DNA from: Flavobacterium commune
GTDB lineage: Bacteria > Bacteroidota > Bacteroidia > Flavobacteriales > Flavobacteriaceae
Direction of reading: 5' to 3'
Assembly: GCF_001857965.1 (NCBI RefSeq)
Contig: NZ_CP017774.1
Coordinates: 2,232,001 to 2,296,000 of the forward strand
DNA length: 64,000 nt
Shown piece after piece: positions 18,257 to 26,608 of the stretch (the first letter of the stretch is position 1; each line of letters opens with the position of its first letter). The position numbers were made by a program, and so were the translations under genes. The notes beneath the pieces were generated by a model that was given only the letters and a program-made list of their open reading frames with translations, made no database searches and was not told the DNA's origin.

Positions 18257-18962
18257 ATTGGATAAAACTCAATTCCGAGTTTGGTTTTATTTCAACGGGA
18301 ATGCGGTTTTTTTGGAATAATTTGGCTGATAACTTTCCTTTCAAAATTATTTTTCCGTCTTTTATTTCGAGCCAACTTCCTTCTTTTAGTCCTAAAACCG
18401 GGAAATTATTAAAGTGATGAAATTCGTTAATCCTGGTTTCCCGGCTTTCTCCCATGTGAGTCGATTGGGAATCGGCATCTATAAAATGTACGTTTAAATT
18501 AAAAGGAATTAGTCCTAAGGTTTTAAAGCTTGGTGGATAAACAATAGGCATGTCGTTAGTGGTTTGCATGCTCAGTCCGGCAATGTTGCTGCCTGCGCTG
18601 GTTCCTAAGTAGGGGGTGCCTTTTTCGAGTGTTTCTTTTAGCGTAGTCATGATTTTTTCATGGTACAATTGTTTTACTAATAAAAAGGTATTGCCTCCGC
18701 CTGTAAAAATTCCTTCGGCATTTTGAATGGCCTGAGCAGGGTTTTCATATTGATGAATTCCTTTTATGACGATATTGATTTTGGCGAAAACCGAAGCTGT
18801 TTTTTGAGTGTATTCATCATACGAAATCCCGCTGGGCCTGGCGTAAGGAATGAATAGCACAGTTTTACAGTTTTTGAAATGTGATTTCAATTTAGGGAGT
18901 AAGTATTCTAAATAGCTGCTTCCGAAAAGGGTAGAGGTGCTGGCTAGTAATAGATTTTTCAT
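18255..18962 (-). CDS. pepE: Dipeptidase E (alpha-aspartyl dipeptidase, peptidase S51)
   Basis: A 235-residue cytoplasmic serine peptidase that cleaves Asp-X dipeptides. The fold is class I glutamine amidotransferase-like, with the nucleophile S122 in YLGTSAGSN, the preceding GIFTGGGNTF loop near 84-93, and an LNVHFIDADSQSTHMGESRETRI region supplying the histidine. Length matches characterised PepE. It is monocistronic and converges on the tRNA-Gly terminator. Confidence 0.92.
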   Translation of the reverse strand: MKNLLLASTSTLFGSSYLEYLLPKLKSHFKNCKTVLFIPYARPSGISYDEYTQKTASVFAKINIVIKGIHQYENPAQAIQNAEGIFTGGGNTFLLVKQLYHEKIMTTLKETLEKGTPYLGTSAGSNIAGLSMQTTNDMPIVYPPSFKTLGLIPFNLNVHFIDADSQSTHMGESRETRINEFHHFNNFPVLGLKEGSWLEIKDGKIILKGKLSAKLFQKNRIPVEIKPNSELSFIQ

Positions 18963-19091
18963 GATATTTTTTGATTTAAAGATATAAAATCGGTTTGCTA
19001 ATCAGTTTGATTTATTAACAAATTTTTATCAGCTTCTTAGTATCAAATTGGGATGAGCTTGATTTATTTTTACTCTTTGATTTTGTGTAAG

Positions 19092-19829
19092 ATGAGGGTA
19101 TTTGTAGCTGCTTTTTTTATTTTGTTTACAACTGTTGTTTTGGGGCAGCTAAAGAAAGCTTCTGAAATAAGAGGGCAGGTGAGTGCTTATGTGTCTAATT
19201 TGGACGGCATTTATGTTATTAATCTAAAATCTGAGCAAACGGTTTTTACGGATTTAAACGGAGAATTTGTTATTGAGGCTAATGTAGGTGATACTTTGGT
19301 TTTTTCGGGTTTGCAAACTAAACGCAAAGAAGTAGTGTTGAATGCCGAAGATTTTAAGAAAGTTGTTTTGAAAGTGCATTTAATTACCATGATTCATGAA
19401 TTGAATGAAGTGGTAGTTAGAAATTATAATTCGATTAATGCGGTGTCACTTGGAATTGTTTCTTCAGGCCAAAAAAAATATACCCCAGCCGAGAGAAAAT
19501 ATGCCACTGCAAGTTCGGCTCGTTTAAATCCTATGGGTTTGGATCCTGTAGTTAATCTTATTTCCGGTCGTAGTAAGATGTTGAAAAAAGAAATAGAGGT
19601 CGAGAAAAAAGAATCATATATGGCTATGTTGGAAAAAATGTTTGATAAAGAACATTTTATTAATACATTGCAGTTGCCTTTGGAATATGTAAAAGGTTTT
19701 GAGTATTATGTAGTGGATAATCAAAAATTCACTAAAATATTAGAGATGAAAAATAAAACTACAATTGAATTTTTGTTAGGAGAATTGGCAGTGAAATACA
19801 AAGCGATAATTGCCCTTGAAAACAAATAA
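19092..19829 (+). CDS. Exported CarboxypepD_reg-like protein, paralogue 1 of 3
   Basis: The start chosen here is ATG 19092, which gives a clean signal peptide (MRVFVAAFFILFTTVVLGQ); an in-frame ATG at 19053 would add 13 residues in front of it. The mature part begins with a carboxypeptidase-regulatory-like beta-sandwich (about residues 25-105: IRGQVSAYVSNLDGIYVINL...GEFVIEANVGDTLVFSG). A C-terminal region of unknown fold follows, containing SLGIVSSGQKKYTPAER and NLISGRSKMLKKE. It is the first of three tandem related genes and probably sits in the periplasm or on the outer membrane. Function unknown. Confidence 0.75.
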   Translation: MRVFVAAFFILFTTVVLGQLKKASEIRGQVSAYVSNLDGIYVINLKSEQTVFTDLNGEFVIEANVGDTLVFSGLQTKRKEVVLNAEDFKKVVLKVHLITMIHELNEVVVRNYNSINAVSLGIVSSGQKKYTPAERKYATASSARLNPMGLDPVVNLISGRSKMLKKEIEVEKKESYMAMLEKMFDKEHFINTLQLPLEYVKGFEYYVVDNQKFTKILEMKNKTTIEFLLGELAVKYKAIIALENK

Positions 19830-20538
19830 TTTTCTTTTACTATTGCTGTTTTTGTTTGGCCAAATTATTTTTGGTCAGGATATTCGAAAGCAAATCCGTG
19901 GACTTATTCGCGTTGATTCTACTTCGGTAGAAGGGGTGAATATTGTTAATCAAACTACTCAAAAAACAACTTCGACCGACAAGAATGGAAGTTTTACACT
20001 TTTTTTAAAAGAAGGTGACGAACTGCTGTTTTCTGCGGTAAATCTTGTAACTTTACGTAAAAAGATAGTTCAGGCTGATTTAGAAAAAGCTGTTTTAATA
20101 GTTCAGTTACAAATTGAAAGCATCCCGCTCAAAGAAGTAATCATTAAAGAAGATTCCAAAATTAATGCTGAAAGTTTAGGGATTATTCCAAGTGGGCAAA
20201 AAAAATATACGGTTGCTGAAAGGAGATTGTACACTGCAAGATCAGGTTTTTTAGACAGGCCGTTGAACTGGATGTCAGGAAGAACAGCGATGCTAAAGAA
20301 GGAGTTAATTGTTGCTGAAAAAGAACAATTGATGGCTAAATTAGAATATCTTTTTGAAGAAAATTTTTATATTGAAACATTAAAAATCAGGAAAGATTAT
20401 ATCAGGGATTTTCAGTTGTATTGCATAGAAAATGATGATTTTGTGTCTTCGTTAAAATCAAAAAACAAAACTCTGTCCAAGTTTTATATCTTAACTCTGG
20501 CTAAAAATTATAATAAAATAACGGTCTATGAAAACTAA
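19816..20538 (+). CDS. Exported CarboxypepD_reg-like protein, paralogue 2 of 3
   Basis: No ATG precedes the signal peptide. The best start is TTG 19816 (then KTNNFLLLLLFLFGQ), with TTG 19810 as an alternative, and the gene overlaps the end of the previous one by 14 bases. About 240 residues: signal peptide, beta-sandwich, then the same C-terminal module as its neighbour (SLGIIPSGQKKYTVAER, NWMSGRTAMLKKE), showing tandem duplication. The overlap and weak start suggest coupled translation. Function unknown. Confidence 0.72.
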   Translation: MKTNNFLLLLLFLFGQIIFGQDIRKQIRGLIRVDSTSVEGVNIVNQTTQKTTSTDKNGSFTLFLKEGDELLFSAVNLVTLRKKIVQADLEKAVLIVQLQIESIPLKEVIIKEDSKINAESLGIIPSGQKKYTVAERRLYTARSGFLDRPLNWMSGRTAMLKKELIVAEKEQLMAKLEYLFEENFYIETLKIRKDYIRDFQLYCIENDDFVSSLKSKNKTLSKFYILTLAKNYNKITVYEN

Positions 20539-21277
20539 AGTAAGTATTTTAATTTTTCTTCTTTTAACTCAATTTTCTTTTGGTCAAGTAGGTGGGCAAA
20601 AAACACTTAAAGGTCAAGTGCGAAATAATTTGGTTCCGGTTGAAAACGTAATTGTTTTTAATGTGAATTCAAATGTGGGAGATGTAGTGGATCAATATGG
20701 CTTGTTTGAAGTTAAGGCAAAGGTTCATGATACCTTAGTTTTTTCCAGTTTGTCTTTTAAATCTAAAAAAATTGTTCTTTCCGAGGCTGATTTTGTTGCG
20801 TCTAAGTTGATTGTCAATTTAGAAGTTTTTACTAATGAATTGGCTGAGGTTTTAATTCTGGCTAAGAAAGAATTAAATCCTGTTGAAGGAAATACGCAAA
20901 AATATGTTGACTTGAAATACTTTGATGATGCTAAATCTTCTCCTAAAAACAGGACTTTACCTCCGGTTGGCGGTATAGAAAACGGAGTGGACTTTGTAAG
21001 GATTTATAAAGATGTCTTGGGAGTTTTAAGAAAAAACAATCCTCAAAAAACGGATTTTTATAAAGAAACCAGTTTTTCTGAAGTGGTAATGGATAAGGTG
21101 AATTATGGTTTTTTTTCTAACACCTTGCACTTAAAAGATGATGAGATTAAATTGTTTTTAATTTATTGTGAAAATGATTCTAAGTCACGACAATTAATGC
21201 AACCAAGTGAGGAGTTTCGATTAATGGATTTTCTTATTACTAAGAACACGGAGTATAAAAAAATAACGAAACACTAG
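20528..21277 (+). CDS. Exported CarboxypepD_reg-like protein, paralogue 3 of 3
   Basis: A 249-residue protein with signal peptide (MKTKVSILIFLLLTQFSFGQ) and the same N-terminal beta-sandwich (KGQVRNNLVPVENVIVFNV...GLFEVKAKVHDTLVFSSLS). The C-terminal half differs from paralogues 1 and 2: the SGQKKYT-ER module is replaced by NTQKYVDLKYFDDAKSSPKN. It overlaps paralogue 2 by 11 bases, so the three form one operon. Function unknown. Confidence 0.75.
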   Translation: MKTKVSILIFLLLTQFSFGQVGGQKTLKGQVRNNLVPVENVIVFNVNSNVGDVVDQYGLFEVKAKVHDTLVFSSLSFKSKKIVLSEADFVASKLIVNLEVFTNELAEVLILAKKELNPVEGNTQKYVDLKYFDDAKSSPKNRTLPPVGGIENGVDFVRIYKDVLGVLRKNNPQKTDFYKETSFSEVVMDKVNYGFFSNTLHLKDDEIKLFLIYCENDSKSRQLMQPSEEFRLMDFLITKNTEYKKITKH

Positions 21278-21366
21278 AAAAACAATAATCGTCAAGCGTT
21301 TGGTTTACAAAAAATAAAGGTCTTTATTTTAAGAGAAAATTTAAAAATAGACTTTTTTAATTTTGG

Positions 21367-21374
21367 TATATTTG
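21367..21374 (+). promoter_or_regulatory. -7 promoter element of tatA
   Basis: TATATTTG, 22 bases before the tatA start. Confidence 0.6.
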
Positions 21375-21396
21375 CATTTTAAAAAAAATATAGAAT

Positions 21397-21723
21397 ATGT
21401 TTGGTATTGGAGGAGGAGAGTTAGTCTTTATAATGTTTGTAGTTTTATTGTTGTTTGGATCGGATAAGATTCCGGAAATTGCCCGTACAATGGGAAAAGC
21501 AATGGCGCAATTAAAAAATGCTACAAATGATATAAAACATGAAATTCAGAAAGGTGCAGAGGAAAATGGTTTAGATGCAAAATCATTGTCAGAAATGACA
21601 GGTGGTATCAATTCGCAAATTAATCAGGTAAAAGAAGATATTTTAGGAGATAGTGTTGTTCAGGCAACCAAAATCAAAGAAGATATTGAAGATATTGCCG
21701 GTCCGGTAAAACGTAGTCGATAA
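21397..21723 (+). CDS. tatA: Twin-arginine translocase subunit TatA/TatE
   Basis: A 108-residue membrane protein that polymerises to form the Tat protein-conducting element for folded proteins. Features: one N-terminal helix (residues 5-21, ELVFIMFVVLLLFGSDKIP), the FGSDKIPE hinge, then an amphipathic helix (IARTMGKAMAQLKNATNDIKHEI) and a charged tail. TatC is not in the window. The stop overlaps the next gene's start by one base. Confidence 0.93.
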   Translation: MFGIGGGELVFIMFVVLLLFGSDKIPEIARTMGKAMAQLKNATNDIKHEIQKGAEENGLDAKSLSEMTGGINSQINQVKEDILGDSVVQATKIKEDIEDIAGPVKRSR

Positions 21724-22286
21724 TGTTAGATAAGCTCCTCTCGTTAGATGTTCAATTGTTAGTGTATTTAAATGGACTTGGGTCAGAGTCTTACGATAGT
21801 TTGTGGCTTTTTATAACCAAACAAACCAATTGGATTCCACTTTTTTTAATACTACTTTATGTTATTTATAAAAAAATAGGTGGTAAGCAAATATTGTATG
21901 TGCTGTTGTTTGTAGCATTACTTATTTTTATTACTGATCAGTGTACTAATTTGTTTAAGCATGGAGTACAGCGATTACGTCCTTGTAATAATCCGGATGT
22001 TTATTCGATGATCCGGGTGGTGAAAAAAACAAAATCGTTTAGTTTTTTCTCGGGACATGCAGCAAATAGTATGGCGGCAGCTGTGTTTATTTATCATCTT
22101 ATTAAACCGTATTTTAAATATACTTTTTTATTATTTCTTTGGCCTTTAATTTTTGCTTATAGCCGAATTTATTTAGGATTGCATTATCCGTTAGATATTT
22201 TGAGTGGTTATTTATTTGGAATGTTAACAGGGTGGTTAGTTTTTAGAATATATCAATTTACAAAAATAAAATATTTTCCGCTTTAA
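21723..22286 (+). CDS. PAP2-family membrane phosphatase
   Basis: A 187-residue integral membrane phosphatase with the three PAP2 motifs: K-x6-RP (KHGVQRLRP), SGH in SFFSGHAAN, and SR-x5-H-x3-D (SRIYLGLHYPLD). About five membrane helices. Such enzymes dephosphorylate lipid phosphates, for example undecaprenyl diphosphate or phosphatidylglycerol phosphate; which one cannot be told here. Co-transcribed with tatA (one-base overlap). Confidence 0.92.
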   Translation: MLDKLLSLDVQLLVYLNGLGSESYDSLWLFITKQTNWIPLFLILLYVIYKKIGGKQILYVLLFVALLIFITDQCTNLFKHGVQRLRPCNNPDVYSMIRVVKKTKSFSFFSGHAANSMAAAVFIYHLIKPYFKYTFLLFLWPLIFAYSRIYLGLHYPLDILSGYLFGMLTGWLVFRIYQFTKIKYFPL

Positions 22287-22305
22287 GAAGAAAGTTTGTG
22301 AAAAT

Positions 22306-22352
22306 AAAAAACGCATATTCACAGTTTGTATAGTTTGTGAATATGCGTTTTT
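22306..22352. terminator. Bidirectional terminator between PAP2 and O-methyltransferase genes
   Basis: A roughly 17-bp stem (AAAACGCATATTCACA with TGTGAATATGCGTTTT) and a 12-base loop, with A and T tracts on either side, between convergent genes. Confidence 0.85.
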
Positions 22353-22367
22353 GTTTTAGGGAATGTT

Positions 22368-23009
22368 TTAAAGTACTCTGCTTACTGTTAGCCCGTCTCG
22401 AATAGGAAGTAAAACGGTTTCTACTCTTGGGTCTTCTTTTAATAATTTATTGTAATCAAGTAATATTTTTGTGCTTTTGTCTTTTGGGTTTAAAGGTTCT
22501 AAAACTTTACCGCTCCAAAGTACATTGTCTGATAAAATAATGCCTCCTTTATTCATTCTGGGAACAATCAACTCAAAATAATTCAGGTAATTTTCTTTAT
22601 CGGCATCAATAAAAACCAAATCAAATTTGATGTCAAGCGTAGGGATGATATCGACTGCTTCGCCTAAATGTTGAACAATTTGATTGCCCCAAGGTGATTT
22701 GTCAAAATGTTTTCTCTGAAAATCGACTAATTCTTCTTTGATGTCTATGGTATGCAATTGTCCGTTTTCCTGCATACCTTCGCATAAACATAAAGCCGAA
22801 TAACCGGTATAAGTTCCAATTTCAAGAATATTCAACGGACGAATTAATTTAGACAACATGCTTAAAACCCTGCCTTGGAAATGCCCGCTTAACATTCGTG
22901 GCAATAAAATTTTTTGGTAGGTTTCCTTGTTTAAAGCTGCTAATAATTCGGGCTCTTTTTCAGAATGTTGCTCGATGTAATCTTCTAATTCTTGAGAAAT
23001 GAAATGCAT
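22368..23009 (-). CDS. Class I SAM-dependent O-methyltransferase
   Basis: A 213-residue enzyme of the caffeoyl-CoA/catechol O-methyltransferase family (PF01596). The SAM motif is NILEIGTYTGYSAL (near residue 60), and the metal-binding aspartates lie in FDLVFIDADKENYLNY and IILSDNVLWSGKV. The bacterial members act on small catechol-like compounds, but the substrate here is unknown. Monocistronic, divergent from rlmN. Confidence 0.93.
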   Translation of the reverse strand: MHFISQELEDYIEQHSEKEPELLAALNKETYQKILLPRMLSGHFQGRVLSMLSKLIRPLNILEIGTYTGYSALCLCEGMQENGQLHTIDIKEELVDFQRKHFDKSPWGNQIVQHLGEAVDIIPTLDIKFDLVFIDADKENYLNYFELIVPRMNKGGIILSDNVLWSGKVLEPLNPKDKSTKILLDYNKLLKEDPRVETVLLPIRDGLTVSRVL

Positions 23010-23035
23010 TTTGCTGTGTTTTTTTCAATTTGTGC

Positions 23036-23043
23036 CAAAGTTA
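23036..23043 (-). promoter_or_regulatory. -7 promoter element of the O-methyltransferase gene
   Basis: CAAAGTTA on the plus strand reads TAACTTTG on the minus strand, 27 bases upstream of the start. Confidence 0.5.
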
Positions 23044-23079
23044 TCAAATTATCAAAACAACAAATCAACAAATAGTCAT

Positions 23080-23087
23080 TAAATTTG
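23080..23087 (+). promoter_or_regulatory. -7 promoter element of rlmN
   Basis: TAAATTTG ends only 5 bases before ATG 23092 and 11 before ATG 23098, implying a leaderless or almost leaderless transcript. Confidence 0.55.
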
Positions 23088-23091
23088 CAGC

Positions 23092-24135
23092 ATGCAAATG
23101 GAGAAAAAAGACATAAGAGCCTTATCTAAAGAAGAATTACGCAATTTTTTTGTTGCTAATCGTGATAAAGCATTTCGTGGAAATCAGGTTTATGAATGGT
23201 TGTGGAGTAAGGGAGCGCATACTTTTGAAGATATGACTAATATTTCTAAAGGGACGCGTGCCATGCTGGAGGATAACTTTGTGATTAATCATATCAAAGT
23301 CGATACCATGCAGCGTTCAGAAGACGGAACGGTGAAAAATGCTGTTCGTTTGCATGATGGTTTGGTGGTTGAATCCGTGTTGATTCCTACTGAAACACGT
23401 ACTACTGCCTGTGTTTCCAGTCAGGTAGGGTGTAGTTTGGATTGTAATTTTTGTGCTACTGCGCGTTTGAAAAGAATGCGGAATCTGGAGCCAGGGGAAA
23501 TTTACGATCAGGTTTTGGCTATCGATCGCGAAAGCCGTTTGTATTACAATCATCCGTTGTCAAATATTGTTTTCATGGGAATGGGTGAGCCATTGATGAA
23601 TTATAATAATGTCATTAAGGCTATTTCGATGATTACTTCGGAAGAAGGATTGGGAATGTCCCCGAAACGAATTATGGTTTCAACTTCTGGAATTCCTAAG
23701 ATGATAAAGAAAATGGCCGATGATGAGGTCAAATTCAAATTGGCAGTTTCCCTGCATTCAGCCATTGATGAAATCAGAGCCCGAATTATGCCTTTTAGTA
23801 AAAACTTTCCTTTAGCTGATTTGCGTGAAGCTTTGGAATATTGGTACCGAAAAACTAAAAGTAAAATTTCTTATGAATATGTGGTTTGGAAAGGAATCAA
23901 CGACAATAAGGCTTCGGTAGATGCTTTGGTTAAATTTTGCAAATATGTTCCTTGTAAAGTTAACTTGATTGAATATAATCCTATTGATGATGGCGAATTT
24001 CAACAAGCTTCTGAGGAATCCATAAATGCTTATATTAAGGCTTTAGAAGCTATTGGAGTGGTAGTTAAAGTAAGGAGAAGTCGTGGAAAAGATATAGATG
24101 CGGCCTGTGGGCAATTAGCTAATAAAGAAGTCTGA
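23092..24135 (+). CDS. rlmN: Dual-specificity 23S rRNA (A2503)/tRNA (A37) C2-methyltransferase
   Basis: A radical-SAM methyltransferase that makes 2-methyladenosine in 23S rRNA and some tRNAs. The 347-residue protein carries the iron-sulphur motif C114-x3-C118-x2-C121 (CSLDCNFC), the GMGEPLMN loop, and the C-terminal cysteine (DAACGQL) that holds the protein-RNA adduct. Two starts are possible (23092 or 23098); the second fits better because the predicted transcription start is so close to the first. Monocistronic. Confidence 0.96.
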   Translation: MQMEKKDIRALSKEELRNFFVANRDKAFRGNQVYEWLWSKGAHTFEDMTNISKGTRAMLEDNFVINHIKVDTMQRSEDGTVKNAVRLHDGLVVESVLIPTETRTTACVSSQVGCSLDCNFCATARLKRMRNLEPGEIYDQVLAIDRESRLYYNHPLSNIVFMGMGEPLMNYNNVIKAISMITSEEGLGMSPKRIMVSTSGIPKMIKKMADDEVKFKLAVSLHSAIDEIRARIMPFSKNFPLADLREALEYWYRKTKSKISYEYVVWKGINDNKASVDALVKFCKYVPCKVNLIEYNPIDDGEFQQASEESINAYIKALEAIGVVVKVRRSRGKDIDAACGQLANKEV

Positions 24136-24182
24136 AAATGATAAATTATTTTGTTTAAACAGTCCTGTTTTATATAAAATAG

Positions 24183-24190
24183 TATCTTTG
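24183..24190 (+). promoter_or_regulatory. -7 promoter element of the polyprenyl synthase gene
   Basis: TATCTTTG ends 7 bases before the start codon at 24198; the leader would be only a few bases long. Confidence 0.55.
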
Positions 24191-24197
24191 GAAACGA

Positions 24198-25175
24198 ATG
24201 AATGTTACCTCTCAAATAAAACAGCCCATATTTAATGAAATGGAACTTTTTGAAAAAAAGTTCTACGAGTCGATGTCTTCTCAAGTGGCGTTGTTAAACA
24301 GAATTACGTATTACATCGTTAACAGAAAAGGAAAACAAATGCGTCCGATGTTTGTTTTTCTAACCGCTAAGATGATTTCCGGAGGAATTGTGAACGAAAG
24401 AACCTATCGGGGTGCTTCGGTTATCGAGTTGATTCATACGGCAACCTTAGTACATGATGATGTGGTGGATGACAGTAACCGTCGTCGCGGATTTTTCTCA
24501 ATTAATGCTCTTTGGAAAAATAAAATTGCTGTACTTGTAGGTGATTATTTATTATCCAAAGGATTGTTGCTTTCTATAGATAACGGTGATTTTGATTTAC
24601 TTCAAATTATTTCTGTCGCTGTGCGTGAAATGAGTGAAGGCGAATTACTTCAAATAGAAAAAGCCCGAAGACTCGATATTACTGAAGATGTTTATTACGA
24701 AATTATTCGAAAAAAAACGGCAACACTTATTGCAGCTTGTTGTGCATTGGGAGCCAAATCAGTTTCTGAAGATGTAGTTCAGGTAGAAAATATGCGAAAG
24801 TTTGGCGAATTAATTGGAATGGCTTTTCAGATAAAGGATGATTTGTTTGATTATACTGAAGATGCTATTGGAAAACCAACAGGAATCGATATTAAAGAAC
24901 AAAAAATGACTTTGCCTTTAATTCATGTTTTGAATATTTGTTCGAAAAAAGAAAAAACATGGTTAATCAATTCGATAAAAAATCACAATAAAGACAAGAA
25001 ACGCGTTAAAGAAGTGATTGCTTTTGTGAAAAACAATAACGGTTTGACTTATGCCGAAAATAAAATGATTGAATTCCAACAGGAAGCTCTTTCTTTACTT
25101 CAAAATTATCCCGATTCCGAATTCAAAGATGCTTTGACTTTGATGGTGAATTATGTTATCGAAAGGAAAAAATAA
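24198..25175 (+). CDS. Polyprenyl diphosphate synthase (isoprenoid chain for menaquinone)
   Basis: A 325-residue trans-prenyltransferase with both aspartate-rich motifs, HDDVVDD (first, near residue 90) and IKDDLFDYTED (second, near 213), and the K-x-x-R motif region RKGKQMRP. It condenses isopentenyl units into the long chain that becomes the side chain of menaquinone, the flavobacterial respiratory quinone. Chain length cannot be read with certainty. Monocistronic, or at the head of the sigma-factor group. Confidence 0.92.
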   Translation: MNVTSQIKQPIFNEMELFEKKFYESMSSQVALLNRITYYIVNRKGKQMRPMFVFLTAKMISGGIVNERTYRGASVIELIHTATLVHDDVVDDSNRRRGFFSINALWKNKIAVLVGDYLLSKGLLLSIDNGDFDLLQIISVAVREMSEGELLQIEKARRLDITEDVYYEIIRKKTATLIAACCALGAKSVSEDVVQVENMRKFGELIGMAFQIKDDLFDYTEDAIGKPTGIDIKEQKMTLPLIHVLNICSKKEKTWLINSIKNHNKDKKRVKEVIAFVKNNNGLTYAENKMIEFQQEALSLLQNYPDSEFKDALTLMVNYVIERKK

Positions 25176-25304
25176 TTTCCTTTGCCAACTATTGATTTTA
25201 TTGGACTTTTTGATTTTTATATTATAAAATCAAAAATAAATCTACTCCTCATGCAACCTTTTTGCATCGATAATCGTCTTGCTAATAGAAACACTTTAAA
25301 AATT

Positions 25305-25874
25305 TTGAAAGTAATCAACTTACATCAGCAGGAAAACGAACTAATCCGGTTAGCGGTCGAAAACAATCGACAAGCTCAACAAAAGATTTATAGTCAGTTT
25401 TCACCCAAAATGCTAAGTGTTTGCCGTCAATATGTAAAAGACATTCATCAGGCCGAAGATATCATGATAACTGCTTTTATGAAAGTGTTTACCAATTTGA
25501 AGAATTTTCAATTCAAAGGAAGTTTCGAAGGTTGGATAAGACGAATCATGGTAAACGAATGTATTTCGTTTATCAGGGTTCACAAAAAACTGAAGTATAT
25601 CGAAGACGATTTCGTCATTGGACGCGATGAGGAAAGTTTTGATTCTATTGAAAGTCAATTTTCGGTAGCTGATATTCAGTTTTTGATAGACAGTTTACCA
25701 GATGGGTATAAAATAGTTTTCAATTTGTATGCTATTGAAGGATATAAACATCAGGAAATTGCAGGTATGTTAGGAATTAGCGAAGGGACGTCTAAATCGC
25801 AGTTATCGCATGCCAGAAAAGTATTGAAGGGACAAATTAATAAGTTGAAAAAGTATAGCAATGGAACCGAATAA
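25305..25874 (+). CDS. RNA polymerase sigma-70 family factor (ECF type)
   Basis: The frame is open back to 25182 with no good ATG near homologous sequence. TTG 25305 gives a normal ECF length of 189 residues (KVINLHQQENELIRLAV); ATG 25251 is an alternative. Region 2 spans about residues 25-95 (YVKDIHQAEDIMITAFMKVFTNL, FKGSFEGWIRRIMVNECISFIR) and region 4 about 125-180 (LPDGYKIVFNLYAIEGYKHQEIAGMLGISEGTSKSQLSHAR). It overlaps the next gene by 14 bases. It probably directs an envelope-related regulon together with the two downstream genes. Confidence 0.88.
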   Translation: MKVINLHQQENELIRLAVENNRQAQQKIYSQFSPKMLSVCRQYVKDIHQAEDIMITAFMKVFTNLKNFQFKGSFEGWIRRIMVNECISFIRVHKKLKYIEDDFVIGRDEESFDSIESQFSVADIQFLIDSLPDGYKIVFNLYAIEGYKHQEIAGMLGISEGTSKSQLSHARKVLKGQINKLKKYSNGTE

Positions 25875-26580
25875 ATTAGAAACGCAATTTAGGGAACAAT
25901 TGAATTCTCGTGAAATCAAACCCTCTGAAATGGCTTGGACAAAACTCGATACCATGCTTTCAGCAACAGAAAAACCAAAAGCTAAATTTCCCTGGTTGTA
26001 TGTGGCGGCAAGTTTTACAGCTTTGTTATTGATTGGAACAGTGTATTTTACTTTTCAAGAAAAGACAATTAAAACCCAGAAAAATGAAGTGGTAATTCAA
26101 AAAACAGTTGATACTAAAATTAAAGCACTAACGTCAGATTCTGTTAATTTAAAAATGGAGAAAAAAGAATCGATAGTTCAAATAATTCAAAAATCGACTT
26201 CAAAAAGCAACCAATCTTCTGAGTTAAAACAAGAATCAAGAGTTGTTAAAAATCAAGAAGCTGAGGTTTCTGGTCTCAATCAACATAAAGATGATATTAT
26301 AGTTGTTTCTTCTGAAGAAAAGAATTTCAAATCAATAAGTAAAAATAAATACGTTTCAGCAGAAAAATTATTAGCAGAAATCAGTAATACTAAATTTGAA
26401 TCGGCTGATAAAACAATGAGAAATACAACTAAAGTTATTTCTGTAAACCCAAACATTTTACTATCAAATGTTGAAGCAGAATTGAATCAGTCTTTTAAAG
26501 AATCTGCATTAGACAGATTGAATAAAAATTTTAAGACTATAAGAACAGTTTTGGTGAATAGAAATTACAAAGACGAGTAA
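25861..26580 (+). CDS. Probable anti-sigma factor, single-pass membrane protein
   Basis: A 239-residue protein with an N-terminal cytoplasmic part (residues 1-40, MEPNKLETQFREQLNSREIKPSEMAWTKLD-type start), one membrane helix at about 43-62 (FPWLYVAASFTALLLIGTVYF) and a polar, lysine/serine-rich periplasmic tail. Overlap with the ECF sigma gene and this topology make it the likely membrane anti-sigma partner. No conserved anti-sigma zinc motif is visible, so this rests on context. Confidence 0.65.
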   Translation: MEPNKLETQFREQLNSREIKPSEMAWTKLDTMLSATEKPKAKFPWLYVAASFTALLLIGTVYFTFQEKTIKTQKNEVVIQKTVDTKIKALTSDSVNLKMEKKESIVQIIQKSTSKSNQSSELKQESRVVKNQEAEVSGLNQHKDDIIVVSSEEKNFKSISKNKYVSAEKLLAEISNTKFESADKTMRNTTKVISVNPNILLSNVEAELNQSFKESALDRLNKNFKTIRTVLVNRNYKDE

Positions 26581-26608
26581 GAATTAATAAACAATCAAAA
26601 AAGAAATC

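Noticed and set aside
19810..20538. Possible frameshift or pseudogene because no ATG is present in paralogue 2
   Set aside because: A TTG gives an excellent signal peptide and the frame is intact; dnaG and mraZ in the same window also use TTG.
25182..25304. Extended N-terminus of the sigma factor from TTG 25182
   Set aside because: The extra 41 residues look like translated intergenic DNA, and the remaining protein already has full ECF length.
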